Shown here piece by piece: positions 1 to 8,753 of a stretch of 63,064 nucleotides of DNA. The position numbers and the translations under genes were made by a program. Each line of letters opens with the position of its first letter. The stretch's first letter is position 1. Under the pieces are notes generated by a model, which was given only the letters and a program-made list of their open reading frames with translations, was not told the origin of the DNA and ran no database searches. Location of the stretch: contig NZ_LMEF01000013.1 of NCBI RefSeq assembly GCF_001427905.1, forward strand, positions 637-63,700, given 5' to 3'. The stretch is from Flavobacterium sp. Root420 (lineage in GTDB: Bacteria; Bacteroidota; Bacteroidia; Flavobacteriales; Flavobacteriaceae).

Positions 1-140
1 TAGGCTTTTAAAAGGGGGTGGATATTAATAGACTCCACAACCTGATCTACTATTCGAACAGGATGTTTCTCCGCAATCAGATCATCAAACGAATAAGGTA
101 AAAGTATCGTTTGTTGTTGGTTATAATGTTTGAATCTCAT
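1..140 (-). mobile_element. IS1182-family transposase, N-terminal fragment (cut by window edge)
   Basis: Reading the minus strand from the ATG at 138-140 gives MRFKHYNQQQTILLPYSF followed by DDLIAEKHPVRIVDQVVESI and then NIHPLLKA to the window edge. The N-x-Q-Q-x-x-L-L-P-x-S-x-x-D-L-I-x-x-x-H-P-V-R pattern is the conserved N-terminus of IS1182-family transposases, which help DDE enzymes start near one end of the element. About 46 residues are visible, and a complete transposase of this family is roughly ten times longer. The catalytic domain lies outside the window, so intactness cannot be judged. The element's terminal inverted repeat should lie within about 141-200, but I cannot define it without the other end. 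It reads away from the rlpA-like gene. Confidence 0.8.
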
Positions 141-200
141 ATATAATCAGCTGTTAATCACTGATTAAATATACAAAATTGACCAGAAAAAAACAAGCCT

Positions 201-240
201 AAAAAAAATAGCTGCCTCAGTTTTGAGACAGCTACTTTTT
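201..240 (-). terminator. Rho-independent terminator after the rlpA-like gene
   Basis: A hairpin with arms tagctgcctc (210-219) and gagacagcta (225-234) lies immediately downstream of the minus-strand stop codon at 239. On the minus strand it is followed by a run of T from the A tract at 201-208. Confidence 0.75.
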
Positions 241-730
241 ATTCTATTATAGTCTCAATAGTGACTTTTAATGCGCCATAGCCTCTGCTTCCGCTAATGT
301 CCATGAAAGCTCTTTTTGAGAGGTCTAATTCACGTGTTTTTACAAATGGACCTCTGTCAGTTATTCTCACAATAACAAACTTTCCATTTGCTTCGTTTGT
401 GACTTTGATTTTAGTTCCAAAAGGGAGTTTTTTGTGTGCAGCGGTATATTTACTGTTGTTAAATCTGCTTCCGTCAGCTGTTTTTTTACCATTAAATCGG
501 TCTGCATAGTAGGAGGCATGTGCCGATTTTTTATAGGGTTTTAATTTTAAATTTTTATCAATAAAAACAGAATCTTTTACTGTAATTGTCTGATTTTTTG
601 CTCCGGTTTTTACCGTGTCCTGGACAATTTTAGGCTCTGTTGGCCTGACTTGTTGACTCGTGACGTATGTAAAACAACTTAAACAAGTTATAGTAAATGC
701 GCTGAGTAAAATGTTTTTTTTAATTCTCAT
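239..730 (-). CDS. RlpA-like double-psi beta-barrel secreted protein
   Basis: The 163-residue protein has an N-terminal signal peptide (residues 1 to about 25, MRIKKNILLSAFTITCLSC...). After a linker it has an RlpA-like double-psi beta-barrel from about residue 70 to the end. Visible family motifs are ASYYADRF (72-79), TADGSRF (84-90), LPFGTKIKVTN (102-112), VRITDRGPF (121-129) and RELDLSKRAF (133-142). RlpA proteins act in the periplasm on peptidoglycan, in some species as lytic transglycosylases that cut glycan strands lacking stem peptides. There is no SPOR domain, which is common for short Bacteroidota members. A cysteine at residue 19 could be a lipobox but the context is weak. Enzymatic activity is inferred from the family only. 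Confidence 0.85.
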   Translation of the reverse strand: MRIKKNILLSAFTITCLSCFTYVTSQQVRPTEPKIVQDTVKTGAKNQTITVKDSVFIDKNLKLKPYKKSAHASYYADRFNGKKTADGSRFNNSKYTAAHKKLPFGTKIKVTNEANGKFVIVRITDRGPFVKTRELDLSKRAFMDISGSRGYGALKVTIETIIE

Positions 731-782
731 GGGTTATTCTTTTTCAGACTTGGGGAGTTTGTACAAATAATATGCCGAGATA

Positions 783-808
783 AAAAAAGCCCTATTTTTT
801 AGGGCTTT
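783..808 (-). terminator. Terminator after the small membrane protein gene
   Basis: The hairpin aaagccct / agggcttt (785-806) with a short T-rich loop sits just before the minus-strand stop at 819. On the minus strand it is followed by a T run. Confidence 0.8.
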
Positions 809-818
809 AATTGGTTTT

Positions 819-1241
819 TTAGAACCATAGGTTCCACGGGATTCTACTTAATATAAGTAATAATCCTAATCCGTAAAAAATAGCAAATGTTTTAAACTTC
901 GCTTCGCTATTAATTAATTTTTTATGTTTTGACCATCCGATAGTGATCAGAATAATGGCTATAAGATTAATTAAAGGGTGCTCTAATGAAGTCAATCTAA
1001 GTTCAGCATTCGACATTTCTCCTAAAGCTGCTTTTCCAAGCGGTGATACAAAATAAAGAATTAAACCAATCAATAATTGAGTATGCGTCCCGATTAAGGC
1101 AAACAAAGAAATCTTACGATCTTTAGCGGTAAACTCTTTTTTAGAAGTTAATCCAAGAATGGCATTTACAACGGCGATCAATAAAAGTAATAATGCCAGA
1201 TAAGCCCATCCAGAATGGAATTTTTGTAGAAAATAATACAT
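819..1241 (-). CDS. Small four-helix membrane protein, cytochrome b-like
   Basis: This 140-residue protein is almost entirely membrane helices, at about 13-31, 46-65, 90-104 and 117-133, joined by short charged loops. It begins MYYFLQKFHSGWAYLAL. Histidines lie near helix ends at residues 9, 53, 88 and 106, a spacing that could bind heme as in small b-type cytochromes, but no signature motif proves this. Homologues of this type are common single genes in Flavobacteriia and carry inconsistent names. It has its own terminator downstream and lies alone between rlpA and the TonB receptor gene. Function unknown; heme binding is an inference from histidine placement. Confidence 0.7.
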   Translation of the reverse strand: MYYFLQKFHSGWAYLALLLLLIAVVNAILGLTSKKEFTAKDRKISLFALIGTHTQLLIGLILYFVSPLGKAALGEMSNAELRLTSLEHPLINLIAIILITIGWSKHKKLINSEAKFKTFAIFYGLGLLLILSRIPWNLWF

Positions 1242-1288
1242 AAAACAGTTTTTTTGTTCAAAACAAATATAACAAAAAAGGCTATAAA

Positions 1289-1325
1289 AAAAACGGCATC
1301 AAACTTAAAAGTCAATGCCGTTTAT
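1289..1325 (-). terminator. Terminator after the TonB-dependent receptor
   Basis: The hairpin aaacggcat (1291-1299) / atgccgttt (1315-1323) lies upstream of the minus-strand stop at 1349, with A-rich sequence at 1286-1293 giving a T run on the minus strand. Confidence 0.8.
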
Positions 1326-1348
1326 GATATTTATTAAGATTCTAAATA

Positions 1349-4138
1349 TTAGAACTCATAACGTAATGTAAAGTTCCAGGTTCTTCCGTAACCAAAGTAA
1401 ACTTTGTTACCAGTAGCAATTCCTTTGTACAAAGCTCCTGCTTGTGCATAAGTTACTGCTGGAGTCGTTCCTACTGCCGGTGTTTTGATATCATCAGCAA
1501 AGATGTTTGTAAACGATTCATTTATGAAAGTTCTGTCGAAAAGGTTGTTTACATTAAATCTGAAATTTAAAGCGTTTGCTTTGTCTTTTCCAAATAAAAA
1601 TTTATATGATAAACCTGCATCCGAAGTAGCAAAACCAGGTAATTCTAATGCTCCTTTATTAGTAGCACTTGCGAAGTTAACAGGTGAGATGTTACCATAT
1701 AATTTTTCAGAATAGTTAAGGTTATAATCAACATTTAAACCACGTAATATTTCGTAAGCTGCTCCAATTGCCATTGTAGTTTGAGCATTGTTTCCAACTT
1801 TTACTCCATCTAAGTATAATGTTTGTGCAGTTCCACCAGGGAATGGGTTGTTAGAAGCGTCAAAACGGTTACTAGTTGCGTTACCATTATATTTATAATC
1901 TCCGATAGAGATCATACCATTAAGTTTTAATTTCTCAAGTAATCTAGCTGTTACTTCTAATTCTACTCCAGTATGAGTTTCATTTACTCCTTGGAAAGTG
2001 TAGTATCCTCCTGGGTTGTTAGCCTGATCGCTATCAGTTCCAGGTGTAAACCTGTCATCCCATTGTGTGTAATATGCGTTAAATGTTGCATTGAAGATTC
2101 CTGAACGGAAACCGTATCCAATTTCAGCAGCTTTAACTTTTTCATTCGTAATGTTATCATTAATAATAGAAGCATTATTAGGATAAACAGCATTAAAAAA
2201 TGGTTGTTTTGAATAGTAACCAGTGTTAAAGTAAACATTATGTTGTTCATTAATGTTATAGTTTACACCAGCTTTAACGTCTCCACCAGTAATGTTTTTG
2301 AAATCAGTTTCCGCAAGTGGTGTCCCAGTAGCATATTTAAAGTGATCAATTCTTTTGTAACCTTGTTGAGAAACTGCTCCTTGTAAGAATGCTGTAAAGT
2401 TACCTTTTGAATATTCTAATTGAGTAAAAGCACCATAATAGTTTACTTCACTATCATTCCAGTAGTTGATTCTTTCTTGGTAATCAGTACTAACGAAAGG
2501 GTTTCCACTTGGTCTTGGAGCATAAGTAGTGCTGAAGTAAGCAGGGTTTGGAACACTGTTTACGTTTGTAGCATCTCTATAGTTTGTAGCACCAAATAGG
2601 TCAATTAAGTTTTGGAAGTGAATACCTTTGTACATTCTTCCTTCAACTCCAATATCCCATGTTAGGTTTTCAGTAAGTTTTTTATCTAAATTGATAACAC
2701 CACCATACCAGTTGTGTGAGTTAACTGAAGCAATTTGTGTAACACCAGTATTAGTTACTGTAGCACTACCACTTGCTGAACTATTTTGATATTGTCCGTT
2801 AGTTTGTGTTCTTGTACCTAATGTAGTAGGTTGTCCAGAGTTCCAGTTTTGGATTAAATCAAAATTGATTAAACCATCAGCTGTTCTCAATGAATTATTT
2901 GTAGAATATGGATTGTTTCCTTTAATACCTCCATTTGAAGTAGTTCCTCCTCCACGACCCCAAGAAGCGTAAAGTACAGTAGACAATTTTGTAGTTTCAT
3001 TGATGTCATAATCCCAGTTTAAAGACATAACTGGTTTATGGTAGTAATTTGTTTTTAAGTTGTATTCTTCACCATTTTTATAACCCCAATCAGAGTTGTA
3101 TTTAATGTTTGGTGTTTTACCGTCACTTCCGTATTTCAAGAAATCACTTAAAAGAGGAGATGTAGATCTTTGATCGTGCCATTGAGGCGCTCCTGTAAAT
3201 GTAAATTCTAGACTATGTTTGTCGTTGATTTTGTATCCAAGAGCTACGAAGTAGTTATATCCTTCAAATTTTGTTCCGTCAACATATCCGTTTCCTTCAG
3301 TTCTGCTAAATAAAACAGAAGCAGAAAGTCCGTTTTTCATTAATCCTGTACTGTAAGAAGCTTGTGCTTTTAAGTAGTTGTCGTTACCAAAGCTTGATGA
3401 AATAGATCCACCTTCTTTCATGTCTGAAGTTTTTGTAACGATATTGATTGTTCCTCCAACAGAAGAAATAGCCAATTTAGAAGCCCCTAAACCTCTTTGT
3501 ACCTGCATTGCAGAAGTTACATCAGAGATACCGGCCCAGTTACTCCAGAAAACAGCACTGTTCTCCATATCATTGATTGGCACCCCGTTAATCATAACGG
3601 CAATGTTTTTTTGGTCAAATCCACGAATTGCAATCCTTGAATCTCCGTATCCACCTCCAGCTTTTGAAGCATAAACTGATGGAGTACTTTTTAAGATTTC
3701 CGGAAATTCCTGAGATCCTAATTTTTCCTGAATTTCAGCAGCTTTAATTGTAGAAACTGCAACAGGAGTTTTTCTGTCTTTTGCGATATCTACTACACTG
3801 CTTTTAACCACAATTTCACTTAATTCGTTAGAATTAGATACCAAAACTATCTTTCCTAAATTTGTAGTTGCACCGTTTGCTACTGCAAATTTGATAGTCT
3901 GATTTTCGTAACCTAAGTAAGAAATAACGATTTCCCCTGTACTTGTTGTTGCATTAAGAGTAAACTTACCGTCAAAATCTGTCGAAGTGGCTGTGGTAGA
4001 GCCTTTAATCACTACATTTGCTCCCGGTAACGAACCTGTACCGTCGGTAATTGTACCAGTAATTTTTCCCTGAGAAAATGCGGTTGAAACTATCATGAAC
4101 AACAGTCCAGTAAGTAACCAATTTTTCATTGTCTTCAT
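1349..4138 (-). CDS. TonB-dependent outer membrane receptor with CarboxypepD_reg domain
   Basis: The 929-residue protein starts with a signal peptide (MKTMKNWLLTGLLFMIVSTAFS). A carboxypeptidase-regulatory-like beta-sandwich follows (about 24-105, ITGTITDGTGSLPGANVVIKG), then a TonB plug (about 125-240, with IAIRGFDQKNIAVMINGVPI and GGTINIVTK), then a 22-strand-type barrel ending in an aromatic residue (WNFTLRYEF). Such receptors import siderophores, cobalamin or oligosaccharides using energy from TonB-ExbBD. No SusD-like lipoprotein is adjacent, so this is not a typical SusCD polysaccharide pair, and the substrate cannot be told from sequence. Upstream on the minus strand there is a TAATTTTG element (4164-4171), with a TTG about 25 bases further out, which is longer than the usual spacing. 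The gene stands alone with its own terminator. Confidence 0.93.
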   Translation of the reverse strand: MKTMKNWLLTGLLFMIVSTAFSQGKITGTITDGTGSLPGANVVIKGSTTATSTDFDGKFTLNATTSTGEIVISYLGYENQTIKFAVANGATTNLGKIVLVSNSNELSEIVVKSSVVDIAKDRKTPVAVSTIKAAEIQEKLGSQEFPEILKSTPSVYASKAGGGYGDSRIAIRGFDQKNIAVMINGVPINDMENSAVFWSNWAGISDVTSAMQVQRGLGASKLAISSVGGTINIVTKTSDMKEGGSISSSFGNDNYLKAQASYSTGLMKNGLSASVLFSRTEGNGYVDGTKFEGYNYFVALGYKINDKHSLEFTFTGAPQWHDQRSTSPLLSDFLKYGSDGKTPNIKYNSDWGYKNGEEYNLKTNYYHKPVMSLNWDYDINETTKLSTVLYASWGRGGGTTSNGGIKGNNPYSTNNSLRTADGLINFDLIQNWNSGQPTTLGTRTQTNGQYQNSSASGSATVTNTGVTQIASVNSHNWYGGVINLDKKLTENLTWDIGVEGRMYKGIHFQNLIDLFGATNYRDATNVNSVPNPAYFSTTYAPRPSGNPFVSTDYQERINYWNDSEVNYYGAFTQLEYSKGNFTAFLQGAVSQQGYKRIDHFKYATGTPLAETDFKNITGGDVKAGVNYNINEQHNVYFNTGYYSKQPFFNAVYPNNASIINDNITNEKVKAAEIGYGFRSGIFNATFNAYYTQWDDRFTPGTDSDQANNPGGYYTFQGVNETHTGVELEVTARLLEKLKLNGMISIGDYKYNGNATSNRFDASNNPFPGGTAQTLYLDGVKVGNNAQTTMAIGAAYEILRGLNVDYNLNYSEKLYGNISPVNFASATNKGALELPGFATSDAGLSYKFLFGKDKANALNFRFNVNNLFDRTFINESFTNIFADDIKTPAVGTTPAVTYAQAGALYKGIATGNKVYFGYGRTWNFTLRYEF

Positions 4139-4459
4139 TTGTTATTTAGTTTATTGTTTTTGGCAAAATTATAACAAATAACTCAGATAGTGTTATCAAA
4201 ATGTTAAGAAAAACAAGTTTTATATATTGTGTTGCGCATTAAAATGATTTTTTCTTTTTTCGTTAAACAAAATAATGATTTTTTGAATTTCGGTACTTGT
4301 TTTTTGTTAAAATCATATTAATATGAACAGTGCTGTAGGTGTTAACTTGCAATAGTCGCGGCTTTGGATATAAATAGCGATCTATTTATACGAAAAAACG
4401 CCTTAATTTTAGTTAAATCAAGGCGTTTCAGTTTATTGTGAAAAACGATTAAATCGTTC
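4139..4459. other. Intergenic region between pgi and the TonB receptor gene
   Basis: About 320 bases without a convincing ORF. It holds the presumed minus-strand promoter of the TonB receptor gene near 4164-4199 and the pgi terminator at 4395-4430. I see nothing else in the A+T-rich middle. Confidence 0.6.
4395..4430 (-). terminator. Terminator after pgi
   Basis: Arms aaacgcctt and aaggcgttt (about 4396-4428) flank a 14-base loop. On the minus strand a T run follows from the aaaaaa at 4393-4398. It lies 30 bases beyond the pgi stop. Confidence 0.75.
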
Positions 4460-6103
4460 TTATTTGTTCTTCAAAAAGTGATTTAGTAAAAATGATGTTG
4501 AGCTATCGTGATTTTTTACCGTTTTTGAATTTATCTCGTCTAAAATAGAATTAGCCAATTGTTTTCCTAACTCAACTCCCCATTGATCAAAGCTGAAAAT
4601 GTTCCAGATAACACCCTGAACAAAAATTTTATGTTCATATAAAGCAATTAACGAACCTAAAGATTTTGGTGTTAATTTTTGAATCAAAATGGTATTAGTT
4701 GGTTTGTTTCCTGTGAAAACTTTAAATGGCAATAAGTATGATGCTTTTTCTGTAGAAAGCCCTTGTTTGTCAAATTCAGCCTGAACTTGTGCCGGAGTTT
4801 TTCCGTTTAACAAAGCTTCTGTCTGAGCAAAAAAGTTTGACATTAATTTATCATGATGATCTTCGTTTCCATATAAAGGTTTTACGAATCCGATGAAATC
4901 TGTTGGAATTAATTTTGTTCCCTGATGAATTAATTGGAAGAATGCATGTTGCGAATTGGTTCCTGGCTCTCCCCAAATAATAGTTCCCGTTTGGTAGTTT
5001 ACAGGTTTTCCGTCACGACCAACACTTTTACCGTTACTTTCCATAGTTGCCTGTTGCAGGTACGGAGCTAGTTTTTGTAAATATTGAGTGTAAGGAATCA
5101 AAGCTTCGCTTTCAGCTCCGAAAAAATTATTGTACCAAATGCTTAATAAAGCTAAGATTACCGGAATGTTTTCGTCCAATTCAGCCGATTTGAAATGATC
5201 GTCCATTTCGTTCGCACCTTTCAATAATTCATTATAATTATCAAAACCAACGGCCAAAGCAATACTCAAACCAACGGCACTCCATAAAGAAAATCTTCCT
5301 CCAACCCAATCCCACATTGGAAAAACGTTGTCCGGATTAATTCCGAATTCGGTTACTTTTTGAATGTTTGTTGAAACAGCCACAAAGTGTTTTGCAATAT
5401 CTTCCTGCGAAGCTGATTTCAAAAACCATTCTTTGATGGTTTCAGAATTTGATAGGGTTTCCTGAGTCGTAAAAGTTTTAGAAACAATTAAAAATAAGGT
5501 TGTCTCCGGATTTAATTTTTTGATAACTTCATTAACATGATCCCCATCAACATTCGAAACGAAATGTAAATTCAAATGATTTTTGTAGAATTGTAAAGCT
5601 TCAACCGCCATAACCGGACCAAGATCTGAACCTCCAATTCCAATATTAACGACATCAGTAAAAGCTTTTCCGGTAAAACCTTTTCTTTCTCCCGAAATAA
5701 CTTCGCTTGTAAAGCTTTTGATTTTATTTTTTACTTCATAAACTTCCGGAATTACATTTTCGCCATCAACTTTTATAACTGCTGATTCTGGCGCGCGCAA
5801 TGCAGTATGTAAAACCGCTCTGTTTTCTGTTTGGTTGATGATTTCTCCGCCAAAATATTGAGAAATTGCATCTTTTAATCCAATTGAATTTGCCAGCTCT
5901 AATAAAAGAGAAATAGTTTCCTGACTGATATTATTTTTAGAATAATCTACTAAAAAGTCATTCCATTGTAAATTGAATTTTTCAACACGAGCATTATCTT
6001 GTTGAAACAATTCTTGTATCGTTGTTTCGTGAATTGCATTATAGTGGTTTTGCAGATTTTTCCACGCTTCAGTCCCGGTTGGGTTTGTTGTGTTTAAAGC
6101 CAT
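4460..6103 (-). CDS. pgi: Glucose-6-phosphate isomerase
   Basis: This enzyme interconverts glucose-6-phosphate and fructose-6-phosphate in cytosolic glycolysis and gluconeogenesis. The 547-residue length matches the long E. coli-type family. Signatures visible include [10 protein letters not shown] (154-163), the sugar-phosphate loop SKTFTTQET (208-216), [11 protein letters not shown] (268-278), the catalytic glutamate in MESNGKS (E355), a conserved histidine at 386 (NSQHAFFQ) and the C-terminal lysine in [11 protein letters not shown]. The ATG at 6101-6103 is the natural start, as [20 protein letters not shown] aligns with the family N-terminus. A TATTTTTG box (6149-6156, minus strand) lies 45 bases upstream and may be the -7 element. 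Monocistronic, with its own terminator. Confidence 0.97.
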   Translation of the reverse strand: MALNTTNPTGTEAWKNLQNHYNAIHETTIQELFQQDNARVEKFNLQWNDFLVDYSKNNISQETISLLLELANSIGLKDAISQYFGGEIINQTENRAVLHTALRAPESAVIKVDGENVIPEVYEVKNKIKSFTSEVISGERKGFTGKAFTDVVNIGIGGSDLGPVMAVEALQFYKNHLNLHFVSNVDGDHVNEVIKKLNPETTLFLIVSKTFTTQETLSNSETIKEWFLKSASQEDIAKHFVAVSTNIQKVTEFGINPDNVFPMWDWVGGRFSLWSAVGLSIALAVGFDNYNELLKGANEMDDHFKSAELDENIPVILALLSIWYNNFFGAESEALIPYTQYLQKLAPYLQQATMESNGKSVGRDGKPVNYQTGTIIWGEPGTNSQHAFFQLIHQGTKLIPTDFIGFVKPLYGNEDHHDKLMSNFFAQTEALLNGKTPAQVQAEFDKQGLSTEKASYLLPFKVFTGNKPTNTILIQKLTPKSLGSLIALYEHKIFVQGVIWNIFSFDQWGVELGKQLANSILDEINSKTVKNHDSSTSFLLNHFLKNK

Positions 6104-6231
6104 TTTTGTATTTAATTGAGAAGTGGTTATAAGTGGTTTTTAAAAACACAAAAATACTGAAATAAGTCGTAATAGGGTAAAGCTTCACAATTATATAACA
6201 AATAGTTACGAAAACGTTTTATGAATCTGCA

Positions 6232-6735
6232 TCACAATTTTTTCCAGACAACTTCTGCCGTAACAGATTTTCCGCCTTGCGTTGTGTTGGTTACAATATA
6301 TTTAAGTTCATTATTTAGAAAAGTAAAAGATCTCTTTTGAATTGTTCCTTCCCAGTTTGGGAACGATGCGGTTTTTATTTTAAAGGTAATAATCTTGTTC
6401 GTTTCATCAATTTCATATTCACCAAAATGGGTATTACTTCCCTGAACAATCGATGCATTTTCTTCTGGTGTACATTTGTTTTTATCGCCCGAAATTATTT
6501 TTGGCCTTTCATTTTTATATATTTCAATGGCGTAATTCCCCTTTTCATCAAAAAATAAAATGCCCTTCGGGTTTACATCATAGGGAAGATTTTTTGTTCC
6601 ATCTGAATTTATGTTTTCAACAGAAACCAAAGTCCAGGAACCTAAAATTTCTGTTTTCATAACTTGTTTTGTTTTCTGAGCAATAGCTGTATTTAGAACT
6701 AAAAGCAAGAATAATATAGTGGTTGACTTTTTCAT
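6232..6735 (-). CDS. Lipocalin-like domain secreted protein
   Basis: The 167-residue protein has a signal peptide (MKKSTTILFLLLVLNTAIA, cleaved near residue 19). A single lipocalin-like beta-barrel follows, with the family pattern ILGSWTLVSVENINSDG, then PKGILFFDEKGNYAIEIY and a C-terminal RSFTFLNNELKYIVTN. Proteins of the lipocalin-like (Lipocalin_5-type) group are small extracytoplasmic barrels of mostly unknown ligand. It lies 10 bases downstream of the atypical SDR gene on the same strand, so the two are probably co-transcribed from the divergent promoter shared with the AraC regulator. Its ligand and role cannot be read from the sequence. Confidence 0.75.
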   Translation of the reverse strand: MKKSTTILFLLLVLNTAIAQKTKQVMKTEILGSWTLVSVENINSDGTKNLPYDVNPKGILFFDEKGNYAIEIYKNERPKIISGDKNKCTPEENASIVQGSNTHFGEYEIDETNKIITFKIKTASFPNWEGTIQKRSFTFLNNELKYIVTNTTQGGKSVTAEVVWKKL

Positions 6736-6745
6736 CTTTAAAATT

Positions 6746-7306
6746 TTAATAGTTTACTTTAATAATTTCTCCATTTATTGGCTCATCCATACTTTTTGAA
6801 TAAGCGCTAATTAAATCTTCAGTCGGAATGTCTGAAACTTTTGCAGGACTAACGGAATTTATTCTAATTCCTCTTTCTAATTCAAGTGAAGCTGAAAGCA
6901 CAAAACTGTTAATTGCGCCATTAACAATTGCTTTACAACTATTGTTCTTTATTGGTTTATCGGCCATTTTTCCGGAAGTAAGTATAAATAATCCGTTATC
7001 GTTTAAGTGTTTTTGTCCAATTAAAACCAGATTGATTTGTCCCAGCAATTTATTTTTAATGCCAATATTTATTTTTTCTTCGTCAAGCGAAAGCAAATCT
7101 CCGGTGTAACAATCGCCAGCAACACATATACAGACATCAATATTTTTAATTTCGTTGAATAATTTTTCTATCGAATTTGAATCTGATAAATCAATTCTAA
7201 AATCGCCGCTGTTTCGTCCGGCTGAAATAATTTCATGGTTTTTTACCAAAGCTGGTCCCAGTATTTTACCAATTGTCCCGCTTGCTCCAATTAAAAGAAT
7301 TTTCAT
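6746..7306 (-). CDS. Atypical short-chain dehydrogenase (Lin1944-like), active-site Tyr missing
   Basis: The 186-residue protein has the Rossmann dinucleotide motif GASGTIG (7-13) and an SDR layout: a DLSDSNSIEKLF acidic segment (39-50) and CVAGD (61-65) in place of NNAG. The segment that normally carries the Ser-Tyr-xxx-Lys triad reads LTSGKMADKPIKNNSCKAIV. A serine (S111) is present, but the tyrosine position is occupied by Ser (S123) and the YxxxK lysine is not in register. This resembles the Lin1944-like subgroup, whose members lack canonical catalytic residues and have no known reaction. The gene is divergent from an AraC regulator and followed by a lipocalin-like gene. A binding or non-classical reductase role is possible. 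Confidence 0.8.
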   Translation of the reverse strand: MKILLIGASGTIGKILGPALVKNHEIISAGRNSGDFRIDLSDSNSIEKLFNEIKNIDVCICVAGDCYTGDLLSLDEEKINIGIKNKLLGQINLVLIGQKHLNDNGLFILTSGKMADKPIKNNSCKAIVNGAINSFVLSASLELERGIRINSVSPAKVSDIPTEDLISAYSKSMDEPINGEIIKVNY

Positions 7307-7360
7307 TTTGTAGTTTTTTAGTTTTTATCCGAAACAAAATTAGGACATTAGCTTTCGCCG

Positions 7361-7390
7361 AAAATTGTACTAATTGGTACTAAAATTGTA
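7361..7390. promoter_or_regulatory. Candidate AraC operator (imperfect direct repeats)
   Basis: Between the divergent SDR and AraC genes there are three imperfect direct repeats about 10-11 bases apart: aattgtact (7363-7371), aattggtact (7372-7381) and aaattgta (7383-7390). One-helical-turn direct repeats next to an AraC-family gene are typical activator binding sites. They end 11 bases before the AraC ATG, so they would suit autoregulation as well as control of the SDR side. Inference only. Confidence 0.4.
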
Positions 7391-7400
7391 TTTTAGCAAT

Positions 7401-8246
7401 ATGACAGATAAGAATTTATATCTTCCTTTTGAAGTTGATTTTAAGGAATTGGAACAGTTTCCGAAGACAATTCGGAAAAACAATTTCTTTGAATTGATTT
7501 ATGTTGTCGATGGAACCGGAATTCAGATTATAAACAATAATAAATTTCAATACCGAAAGGGAAATCTGTTTCTTGTAACACCGCAAGATGTTCATTCATT
7601 CGAAATTTTAACGGTAACGAAATTCTTTTTTCTTCGGTTTAATGAATATTATGTCAAAGCAAATTCTCAAAACCCACAAAGTGAAACGGTGCTGCGAATG
7701 GAATATATTCTTCAAAACGCAAGTCATCGGCCAGGATGTATTCTCAAAAACAAAATTGACAAACCTTTGATCGCTTCACTAATTGAAAGTATTATTAATG
7801 AGCAAAGTAATCAGCAGATTTACCATCAAAAGATTATCGAGCAAATTGTCAATGCAATTATAACTGTTGTTGCAAGAAATATAGCTTTAAAATTACCAAA
7901 GAATATTAAGGAAACTACGGGAGAAATGGTTCTTGAAATTTTGCATTATATTCAGGAAAATATTTACGATCCAAAGCAGTTAAAAGCAACTGTAATAAGT
8001 GAACAATTTAATATTTCACTTCATTATTTAGGAAAATATTTTAAGAAACAAACTGGCGAAACGCTTCAGGAATACATTTCAAATTACAAATTAAGACTGA
8101 TTGAAGCCAGACTTTTAAACAGCGATATGCGCATTAATGAAATTGCAGATGAATTACATTTTTCAGATGAAAGTCATCTGAATAAAGTTTTCAGAAAACA
8201 TAAAGGAATTAATCCATCAGAATTTAGAAGGAAGTTTTGTAAATAG
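7401..8246 (+). CDS. AraC-family transcriptional regulator
   Basis: I start at the ATG at 7401 (MTDKNLYLPFEVDFKELEQF, 281 residues). The longer frame opens only with a TTG at 7374 that runs through the repeat cluster. The N-terminal half has a cupin-like AraC-binding fold (FFELIYVVDGTGIQIINNNK, then RKGNLFLVTPQDVHSFEI). The last 100 residues form the double helix-turn-helix, with ISEQFNISLHYLGKYFKKQT as the first HTH region and INEIADELHFSDESHLNKVF as the second, ending NPSEFRRKFCK. It probably responds to a small ligand and controls the divergent SDR-lipocalin pair. The ligand is unknown. Confidence 0.9.
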   Translation: MTDKNLYLPFEVDFKELEQFPKTIRKNNFFELIYVVDGTGIQIINNNKFQYRKGNLFLVTPQDVHSFEILTVTKFFFLRFNEYYVKANSQNPQSETVLRMEYILQNASHRPGCILKNKIDKPLIASLIESIINEQSNQQIYHQKIIEQIVNAIITVVARNIALKLPKNIKETTGEMVLEILHYIQENIYDPKQLKATVISEQFNISLHYLGKYFKKQTGETLQEYISNYKLRLIEARLLNSDMRINEIADELHFSDESHLNKVFRKHKGINPSEFRRKFCK

Positions 8247-8291
8247 CAATATTTAAAATTTTCTGGCTTCGGTTACAAACTGTTTTTGCTT

Positions 8292-8663
8292 TTATAAAAT
8301 TATTCTAAAAGCTTTGTCTGTCGCCAATATGACAATTGTCAAAATACATACTATTAAAGAATTATAATAGTGATTGTATTCCTGATGTGCCATGTGCGTA
8401 GTAAATGCGCCTATAGCAAATGGGAATAGAAATAATATGCCGGCATTTTTATATTGTGGCTGAAAAATTCCGATCAGAATAAGTATAACACCAATTAATT
8501 CAAATACTCCTATTGCAATTGTCCACGTTTTATTAAATCCCAAAGACCGCATACTTTGCATCATAGATTCTTTTTGAAAAACTTTGAATAGAGATGCGTA
8601 TGCAAATACGTATAAATAGTAAGCGTAACTTAACCAGTGAATTGCAATTTTAATTGTGTCCAT
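8292..8663 (-). CDS. DoxX-like membrane protein
   Basis: This 123-residue, four-helix integral membrane protein of the DoxX-like type begins MDTIKIAIHWLSYAYYLYVF. It has the characteristic segment ASLFKVFQKESMMQSMRSLG, then WTIAIGVFELIGVILILIGI and a third and fourth helix with a short HMAHQEYNHYYN connector. DoxX-family proteins are linked to thiol and quinone or redox stress in several bacteria. The gene is divergent from an HxlR-type regulator 90 bases away, the same partnership as the B. subtilis catD/catR quinone response, so a role in quinone or electrophile stress is a reasonable inference. The exact activity of this family is not established. Confidence 0.8.
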   Translation of the reverse strand: MDTIKIAIHWLSYAYYLYVFAYASLFKVFQKESMMQSMRSLGFNKTWTIAIGVFELIGVILILIGIFQPQYKNAGILFLFPFAIGAFTTHMAHQEYNHYYNSLIVCILTIVILATDKAFRIIL

Positions 8664-8753
8664 ATTTTAATTTTTTATAATAACAAATGTATTTATTAAC
8701 TTGCAAAAATATAGATACATACATAATTGTATGGTACACACAAAAAAGTAAGT

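Noticed and set aside
1349..4138. SusC-type polysaccharide utilisation locus
   Set aside because: The TonB receptor has the CarboxypepD_reg domain, but there is no SusD, glycoside hydrolase or regulator next to it.
7374..7400. Longer AraC start at TTG 7374
   Set aside because: It would place the repeat cluster inside the coding sequence and adds residues unlike the family; the ATG at 7401 is preferred.
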